Source of the DNA: Phlebotomus papatasi
Taxonomy: Eukaryota > Arthropoda > Insecta > Diptera > Psychodidae
Direction: 5' to 3'
Assembly (NCBI RefSeq): GCF_024763615.1
Contig: NC_077224.1
Coordinates: 75,712,712 to 75,776,711 of the forward strand
DNA: 64,000 bases
The translations under genes and the position numbers were made by a program. Every line of letters begins with the position of its first letter. Within the stretch, counting starts at the first letter, position 1. This document shows positions 57,119 to 64,000 of this stretch, piece by piece. The notes below the pieces were generated by a model. It made no database searches. It was given only the letters and a program-made list of their open reading frames with translations, and had not been told where the DNA came from.

Positions 57119-57409
57119 CTCCAATTATTTAAAAATCTGCTAAAGGAGTTAAAAAAAAGCGTACTAGTATTGCATTATATTTGATCTTACTAGTAGATAG
57201 AACTCTTCGCTAATTTTATTAAAGACTTTTTAATTACCATTCTTCAAACAAATTATCTGCAAAATAATTTGAGATGTTTTTCTTTAACATTTGACGTTGA
57301 AAAAATTGATAGAAGGAATGAATTGAAGTTATTGTATAAGGATGAAATGATGTTCAATTACGTTTTCTGTATATAATATTCTAAAAGACCAAGAAATCCT
57401 CAGATCGGT

Positions 57410-57880
57410 TTTTCGGAAAGCGCCTAAACCACGCACAGGTCAATCATAAAACGGTTCAGATTGAGCTTCAAAATACGCACAGCATACACGTAAAACGGTT
57501 AAGATTGCGCTTAAAAACATGCACAGCTTAAACATAAAACGCTCAAAATTACGCTTAAAACACGTACAGCACATATGTTAAACGGTTCAGATTGTGCTCA
57601 AAAACACGAACAGCACACGTAAAACGGTTCGGGTTAATACGCTTAAAATCACGCACAGCTCAATCATAAAACGGTGAATGCGCATAAAATCACGCACATA
57701 AAACAATCAATACGCTTAAAATCACGCTTGCGCTTTTTCAAGCGCAATTTTAACCGTTGTATCATTGAGCTGTGCGTGATTTTTAAGCGTAATTTGACCC
57801 GTTTTATGTTTAGGCTGTTCGTGTTTTAAGCGCAATCTAAACCGTTTTGTGATTGGTCTGTGCGTGTTATTTTACACACA
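57410..57880. repeat. satellite-like array with inverted arm
   Basis: About 50-60-bp units containing AAAACGGTT(C/A)AGATT and ACGC(A)CAGC run in one orientation from 57410 to about 57720. The complement (CCGTTTTATG, GCTGTGCGTGATTTTTAAGC) follows from about 57730 to 57875. The whole array can fold back on itself. Confidence 0.65.
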
Positions 57881-59520
57881 ACTAATGTCGTTCATGCTGA
57901 GGCAGTTGGGATTTGATATATAATATTAACCTTTTTCTTTATGCTTAAAATGTACACGTTTTCTAAAATCGATCTGTGAAAATATAAACCTATGGGTTCT
58001 GTGTCTAAAACTAACCGGAAAAGTTTATATAATTAATTCTGCAAAGCTTCAAAAATTAAGTCTTAAGTTTCTAAAATCAATCCAGAAGGTTTCTTGATTT
58101 GATTCTGTAAAATTTTTATAAACAATCGTACAATTTCTAAAATCAATCCCAAATGTACTGGAACTCATGCAGCACTTATAGATAGCTTTAAGTATCACCT
58201 TCTTATACCAGGGAAAGATTTGGATCATAAAAAATGTTATAAAATGTAAAATATCATTTGTCACATTTTACAAAGAAACAAAAACTAAAAGAGCATATTT
58301 TTAAATTTCAAATACTGAAATAAGATTGGTTGTTATTGAATGTTGTATTCAACTATTTCAAAATTAACAGACATTGTTTAATTTCTTTTTAAATCGTATT
58401 CAATCCACCAACTGGATTTATATTTATCTATTATTGGCTCAAAATAAAAACATACTAAATTTATTTTAAGTAAAACCAAAATCTTAATTTAGAAAGCAAA
58501 TTGTGAGATAAACGAGTTTGAAGTTTCCTTGCTATCTTTGCTATACTGCGAGTACAGTTTATTTACAGCTGTCATTTTGCATATTTTTCAAAAATATTGC
58601 TTTAAGCAATAAAATAGTGCATTTTTAAAGAGTACTTCAATTAAGCAACTCGAAAATTCTTTTGAAGAAGTAAAATACGTGAAGTGATTACTGGAGTTAA
58701 GTCTTAATAAAAAGTAAATTTCCTATAGATAAAGGGTTTTTATGTCAAAGTGCTACAAAACACTCTTATTTGGGTTGAAAAATGAATTAAATAAATGCAT
58801 ATTTTTCTTGCCATTATAAATTGTCATTATAAATTATGCGCAAATTTTCCTGAAATTAAAATGTCAAGGGACCAACTTGCTTGAGTTAGTCTCTTGTTTC
58901 ACAAAAATTTGAACGAAAAATTTATTTTGTGCACTTTTACTTCAAAGAAAATTATGCTAGCAATCTTAAAGAGTAAAATTGTGAAAAAATTTCTAATAAC
59001 AAAATTTAATGACTTATATCATCAGACAATTTATTAAATTATCTTTCTAACTGTGCTATCACACTAGGATTGTTTCAATTTGTAAATTAAAACTAATTTT
59101 CAGATGAATTGCTCGTATCCGTTATTTTGCATTAAAAATCATTTTATTTGGTAGATTCACATTTATTTATTGATATAAACTTATACTTGGTACCATTAGG
59201 AACAAATTCGTGAAATAATATTTGTAAATTTAAAAGGCATTTCTCATGAATCGCCAGTGCTGAAAATTGGCAGATAAATTAGCGCTAAAAGATAATTTGA
59301 ATATTTCACAGCATTTCCGTAACTTATTCGAAAGAAATCTCCTGCATATATTCAAAGTTTCCCAAGTGTTATAAACTGTAAACCCATATCGTGTGAATTT
59401 TTTCGATCCCAAAAATGTGCGTACATAATCTAATTCAATTGAGATCAACTGACCTAAAATATTTATTTTGAAAAATTAACGTAATTATTGTTCTAGACTT
59501 TTAGGAACTGGACTAATGGT
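57881..59520. other. intergenic or intronic, little recognised
   Basis: AT-rich. A half copy of the CTATCACACTAGG element starts near 59054. No coding exon was found. Confidence 0.45.
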
Positions 59521-59755
59521 GCTATTCCAATGAAAAATGAACATTTTTTTTTAGCACTTTACTGTTCTCAAATGTTTCTGCATTATCGACTTTTTGTATT
59601 GGTTTTTGTCTCGACTGTTTTCCGTACTTTTCGTCGTATTCTAAAACCACAAAACAGTCTTGTTAGGAGCCAATACAAAGAAGTCGGTCATGCAGAAGCA
59701 CTTGAAGACAATGAAGTGCTACAAAAAAACATGTTCATTTTTCATTGAAATGGTC
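59521..59755. mobile_element. fold-back element (full copy)
   Basis: GCTATTCCAATGAAAAATGA to TTCATTTTTCATTGAAAT, with the same inner arms as 17183-17421 (CATTATCGACTTTTTGT and its inverse). Confidence 0.7.
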
Positions 59756-60023
59756 TCAAAAATCTCTAGTCTGAAAACCGCACTTATATTTTAACCATTC
59801 CAATTTAGATGAGAATCTATTGCTCTTTCTCTTTAATTTTTAGAATAGTATTTGTTAGTACATTTAATATTGTAAGAGAGACTAAAAGTAGAATTTGCAG
59901 ACTCTGAGACATTTTATATTTTAACTAAAGATTAAAATGTCACTTAAAATGTTAAAAAATTTTATGTATTCTTTATCTAAAATTTCGTAAAAAGTAGTCT
60001 CATGATAATCTTGATCTTTTTTT

Positions 60024-60362
60024 AGGTGTGATTCCTTCATAATCACACCTATTGTGATATTCCGATTTTCTAAAAGTGCTCCGATCGAGCTGAAATTCAC
60101 AGGGTATATGTTTTGAACATCCCTGATGCCAAAAATGATAGTCCGCCATTTTCGGGTCCGGCCGGCCGTCCGGCCGTCCGTAGTACGCAATATCTCCGGT
60201 TTGGAAAGAGATATCTTCATAAATTTTTTTTAAATATATCTACTTGCGCGTACGATAATTTCTATAAGATTAGTTTTTTGAAAAACCGGTTCTAAACCGG
60301 TTTTTATAGTTTTTCTAGAAACTGGCTTATGCAATTTGAACTATTTTATGTTCATGTTGTAG
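60024..60362. repeat. dispersed 350-bp repeat, second copy
   Basis: Direct copy of 26525-26885, from TTAGGTGTGATTCCTTCATA to TTCATGTTGTAGC, with fewer AACCGGTT units. High similarity over the whole length. Confidence 0.7.
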
Positions 60363-60589
60363 CGCTACTTAAGTAGACCAATCTAAAAAAAAAAATGGAG
60401 ATTGCTCCATGATTTCTCGAGATATTTCAAGTTAAAGATTGCAATTTTAAGAAATTTTGCTCGTAGCGTCAGGTGGGGAAAAAAGCGGGAGAAGCGGCGT
60501 CACACATGGTATTGCGCTATTTCTCCCTCTCTCTCACTCCCTCTATATGTATATATACATACATACATATAAACATAGTATATATGCAG

Positions 60590-60857
60590 ATTTTCGCGGG
60601 TCGCGAATGTTTTCGCGTATTTTCGCGGGCCGCGAAATTTTTCGCGGATTTTCGCGGGTCGCGAAATATTTCGCGGATTTTCACGGGCAGCGAAATTTTT
60701 CGCGGATTTTCGCGGGTCGCGAATTTTTTCGCGGATTTTCACGGGTAGCGAAATTTTTCGCGGGTCGCGAAATTTTTCGCGGGTCGCGAAATTTTTCGCG
60801 AATTTTCGCGGGTCGCAAAATTTTTCGCGGATTTTCGCGGGTCGCGATATTTTTCGC
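60590..60857. repeat. 29-bp CG-rich tandem repeat
   Basis: About nine units of roughly ATTTTCGCGGGTCGCGAAAT plus TTTTCGCGG, with some shorter units. The palindrome TCGCGA recurs, and CpG density is far above the surroundings. Arg/Phe-rich frames on both strands are by-products. A (TA)n/(CATA)n microsatellite precedes it at about 60545. Confidence 0.75.
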
Positions 60858-60861
60858 TGAA

Positions 60862-61545
60862 AGAGGCCCCAAGCGGATGTGAAGTTTGAGGCCTCTATCT
60901 CTCATAGTTTTCAAGATAATCGACTTCAAAGATTTTCAGACACTTTTATGCATTTCTCGTCCAATTTTCTTAATTTTCCAGTGAAATTTTGCACATATCA
61001 AACCTGAAAGAGGCTCTAAATGGATGTAAAGTTTGAGGCCTCTATCTCTCATAGTTTCCGAGATAATCAACTTTAAAGATTTTCAGACACTTTTATGCAT
61101 TTCTCGTCCAATTTTCTTAATTTTCCAGTGAAATTTTGCACATATCAAGCCTGAAAGAGGCTCTAAATGGATGTAAAGTTTGAGGCCTCTATCTCTCATA
61201 GTTTCCGAGATAAACGACTTTAAAGATTTTCAGACACTTTTATGCATTTCTCGTCCAATTTTCTTAATTTTCCAGTGAAATTTTGCACATATCAAGCCTG
61301 AAAGAGGCTCTAAATGGATGTAAAGTTTGAGGCCTCTATCTCTCATAGTTTCCGAGATAAACGACTTTAAAGATTTTCAGACACTTTTATGCATTTCTCG
61401 TCCAATTTTCTTAATTTTCCAGTGAAATTTTGCACATATCAAGCCTGAAAGAGGCTCTAAATGGATGTAAAGTTTGAGGCCTCTATCTCTCATAGTTTCC
61501 GAGATAATCAACTTCAAAGATTTTCAGACACTTTTATGCATTTCA
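60862..61545. repeat. 147-bp tandem repeat, about five units
   Basis: The marker GCCTCTATCTCTCATAG occurs at 60891, 61038, 61185, 61332 and 61479, exactly 147 bp apart each time. Units 2-4 are almost identical; the first and last are more diverged. Each unit contains TTTTCAGACACTTTTATGCA and GTGAAATTTTGCACATAT. Non-coding. Confidence 0.88.
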
Positions 61546-63405
61546 TACAATTTTCTCATTAGTAATAATAATAAGTTACATACAGTTTAAGAATTATTAA
61601 ACGCAATTTGCATTATTTATGTATAAATATCGTTTGAGTTTGCCACAATCTAAATTTGCAATGAAGGAATCGCACTTCTATAAGCTGATCTAGGCTTATC
61701 ACTGGCTTTTTACTAATAAACTTAAAAATATATGCCTAAAAAGAGGCTCTGCAAATCAAATTCTTATTTGAAGTGATATTTTCAGATAATGCTATAAAAA
61801 CTTAATAGCTGTTTAAATATGCAAGAGATCACCTGTTTATGTTCTGTGGTATATATTGTGTTTTTCTTTTTGCACATGCGATGCCTTCGTGGTATGACTG
61901 TGATAGACTTTTGTGTGAGTTTTTCAGCAAAAGTCTTTTATTTTTCTCGCATATTTATAGAAGAATTGGTATAAAAAACGACATTGCAGATCATGTCATA
62001 TGAATTCTGTAGAGTTGCATTTTCCCAAGGTTTTCAGATAAAACCATATGTTTAACAAAATAGTAATTGACGTATTGATTGAGTAAGAGATAACGCTTTA
62101 AAAAATTCAAACAAAATGCGATAAGTACAGCTAAAAATGCCCCACAATCAATAACAATTGTAGAAATTTCCTGAAATAATTTAAGCAAAACGGACAATAT
62201 TTGGCCTTTATGGAGGAAATATAGATGTGCTTGAGTGAATTCATATTCTTGTTATCATCCAATTTTCCCGCACAAAGAAGCTTTTTCACACCATACAGCA
62301 CACAAAACTTCCCATAAATATATCTGAGTTTAATCTTTCTGTGTAACTTTTTCACTGAAATGCACACAAATGACTTGTGCAAATAGCAAAAATAATTTAT
62401 TCATTCTTTAGATGGCGAGTTCTGTGAGTAAGAATGAGATAATATGCGTCATTTTTCGCTCAATCGTCGATTTAGTAAACGCTAATTAGAATGAGAAAGT
62501 GATGCTTTCAGTTTCATCTTTCGTCAAAATGTTGCTGATGACAAAGTTACAAGAAACTAATTTGTTTGCTCTCAATCTGATTGTTCTGCCGAAGTCGAAA
62601 AACTTGCTAGTTTTTTTTTTTAATTGCTCTTACAGTCCATGACGAAGAGTGAGAGTCAAGGTTTTGTTTTTGTATCTAGGCTAGACTTAATGATTGAGTG
62701 TGCGTAAAAATATTCATTCAACAAGACACACAGTCAAAGTTAATATTTTCCAATATATTCTTTAACAATTCAATCGTGTAATTATTGTGACCGTGAAATG
62801 CCTCTTTTCACCGAATAGCGGAGGGAAACTCAAAAGGAGAGATCTCGTGACAATGATCGTGATGAGAGACAATTTGCCCTCTGATTAACAATCGCGCGAA
62901 TCGCGCATTTAGCACATGGAAAGAGAATCTGCTACTCAATATAAAAAAAAAACGATCATCATGCTGTTGACTGATGATTATGAACTTTTGGTTGATGATC
63001 GCTAAAAATCTGGAAATTTTCCGAATATTTCTACAGGTTTCTTGACTAAAAAAAAAACTGAAACATCTTTCACTTTAATTAAGGGGGAGAGTCATATAAA
63101 CGAGCAAAAAATACTCTGAAAAACAAGGTTTAGTCAATTTGACAACAAAAGTTTGTCAAAAGAATTTTCTTTCATACAAAATATGAAAAAAGTTTTGTCA
63201 ATTCGCCGGCCAACTTGAATTTGTAAAAGTTTGTAAAAGTTAGTAAAAGTGTTACCTTATCTTTTAAAATACGTAAGCTTAGGAAATTTCATGACTAAAA
63301 TCTTAAAATTAAAGGAACTAAATAAAGCAATGAGGAACACAAAAACACTTTTGTAAACATGTTTGTAACGGATTCCGGTCAAAATCCCGGGAATCGGTGA
63401 ATGTT
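61546..63405. other. intergenic or intronic, no gene recognised
   Basis: No exon, repeat family or RNA gene could be supported. If the aminotransferase gene continues to the right, this is intron. Confidence 0.4.
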
Positions 63406-63554
63406 ATGCCCAATGCACAATAACTTTTGATTAGTAAACATGTTTTTGACATTTCAATGAGTGTGAGTGAGATCTAGATGTAGTCATCTCGCTCTCTCTC
63501 ATAGCAAATTTTGAAAACATGTTTACAAACAAAAATTATTATGCGCTGGGCATT
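63406..63554. mobile_element. fold-back MITE
   Basis: ATGCCCAATGCACAATAACT at the left pairs with ATTATGCGCTGGGCAT at the right. AAACATGTTT and (GT/GA)-rich GAGTGAGATCT blocks also pair, so the 150 bp can fold fully. Confidence 0.65.
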
Positions 63555-63559
63555 ACAGC

Positions 63560-64000
63560 CGTCATAGCTACTCCAGCGATTACACCCGCACGTTTCTTTT
63601 AATCGTGTCGAGGCCTTAAGTTAAGTTTGTCTTGCACAAAAACGAGCCACGTCAATGGCAAGTGGACTTGCCGACATCAAATCCCCTGTTCCACATGAGG
63701 CATCGGTTTTGGCTGAGCTCCCCACGGAGCGTTGACATGTTTTCGCAGTAAGTTATTTCGTGTCTTGATCTTCTTTTTAACATTACTGCAGTGGGTTTTG
63801 CATGCGATAATTCGATCGAGAGTTCGAAACGCAACTTACCACTGTTTTAGAGAGATTTGGCTTTAATTGGTTCTCCTTGTAGAATATGGAAAATTCCACA
63901 AGGCAGGTCTCAAGCTGGGACTCCACGTCTTGAAACGTGTTTGCCTTAACAGTTAGAGCCAAATCATCTGCGTACAAAAAGGTCATGGAGGAAGACGGCA
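63560..64000 (-). mobile_element. LINE reverse-transcriptase fragment, cut by window edge
   Basis: The minus strand from the edge reads FLYADDLALTVKANTFQDVE, then FYKENQLKPNLSKT. This is the palm with an intact YADD catalytic motif and the following LN..KT motif. Downstream, RNNLLRKHVNAPWGAQP is the typical later segment, reached only after a frame change. Jockey/CR1-like. Confidence 0.75.

Noticed and set aside
59921..60220. 99-codon minus frame as a host gene
   Set aside because: Most of it is the dispersed 350-bp repeat also present at 26525; listed only as a question about the repeat.
60457..60929. Several Arg/Phe-rich frames on both strands as proteins
   Set aside because: They all arise from the 29-bp CG-rich tandem repeat.
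60862..61545. CRISPR-like array
   Set aside because: Units are contiguous 147-bp tandem repeats with no spacers, in a eukaryotic genome.
56414..64000. N-terminal exons of alanine aminotransferase in this stretch
   Set aside because: I looked for the conserved segment before VLSLVLNQ (containing a GD.HAMGQ-like motif) on the minus strand and did not find it. It probably lies beyond 64000.

Overview
The window is AT-rich eukaryotic DNA with short phase-0 introns, long gene-poor stretches and dense small DNA transposons. Cyclin A and alanine aminotransferase are recognisable, and most other genes are insect gustatory receptors (GRs). This points to an insect, most likely a lower dipteran. A phlebotomine sand fly is my guess, but the sequence does not prove it.

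Region 1 (about 2.1-31.3 kb) is a gustatory receptor cluster. Four receptors are self-contained, with their own C-terminal exons ending in a form of the GR signature TYhhhhhQF: 2131-3361 (+, one in-frame TGA), 5887-7226 (-), 7317-10457 (-) and 12871-14054 (-). On the + strand six further first exons follow: 14330, 17562, 21019, 24173, 25215 and 29962. Each is an intact ~290-codon reading frame ending at a phase-0 splice donor. Only the last is followed by recognisable C-terminal exons (30941-31159 and 31231-31311). The simplest reading is one alternatively spliced locus, with several promoters and first exons joined to one shared TM7/C-terminal cassette, comparable to Drosophila Gr28b, Gr39a and Gr23a.

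Region 2 (about 31.3-41.1 kb) holds no gene I recognise. It is a graveyard of non-LTR retrotransposon pieces (reverse transcriptase, RNase H, 3' tails), a pogo-like DNA element and fold-back MITEs.

Region 3 (41.1-50.5 kb, - strand) is cyclin A: four exons, including a 26-nt micro-exon and an almost 7-kb intron packed with transposons. Region 4 (51.2-56.4 kb, - strand) is the catalytic and C-terminal part of alanine aminotransferase, whose first exons lie beyond the right edge of what I can identify.

Region 5 (56.4-64 kb) has no recognised exon. It carries an inverted satellite-like array, a 29-bp CG-rich tandem repeat, a 147-bp tandem repeat of about five units, and a LINE reverse-transcriptase fragment at the right edge.

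Mobile DNA falls into recurring families. They include TA-flanked elements, some with remnants of a pogo/CENP-B-type transposase N-terminus; TTAA-flanked piggyBac-like elements, one with a cysteine-rich transposase tail; a TAA-flanked Harbinger-like element; tRNA-derived SINEs; and LINE fragments. Exon boundaries were set by eye from splice consensus, phase and comparison among paralogues within the window.
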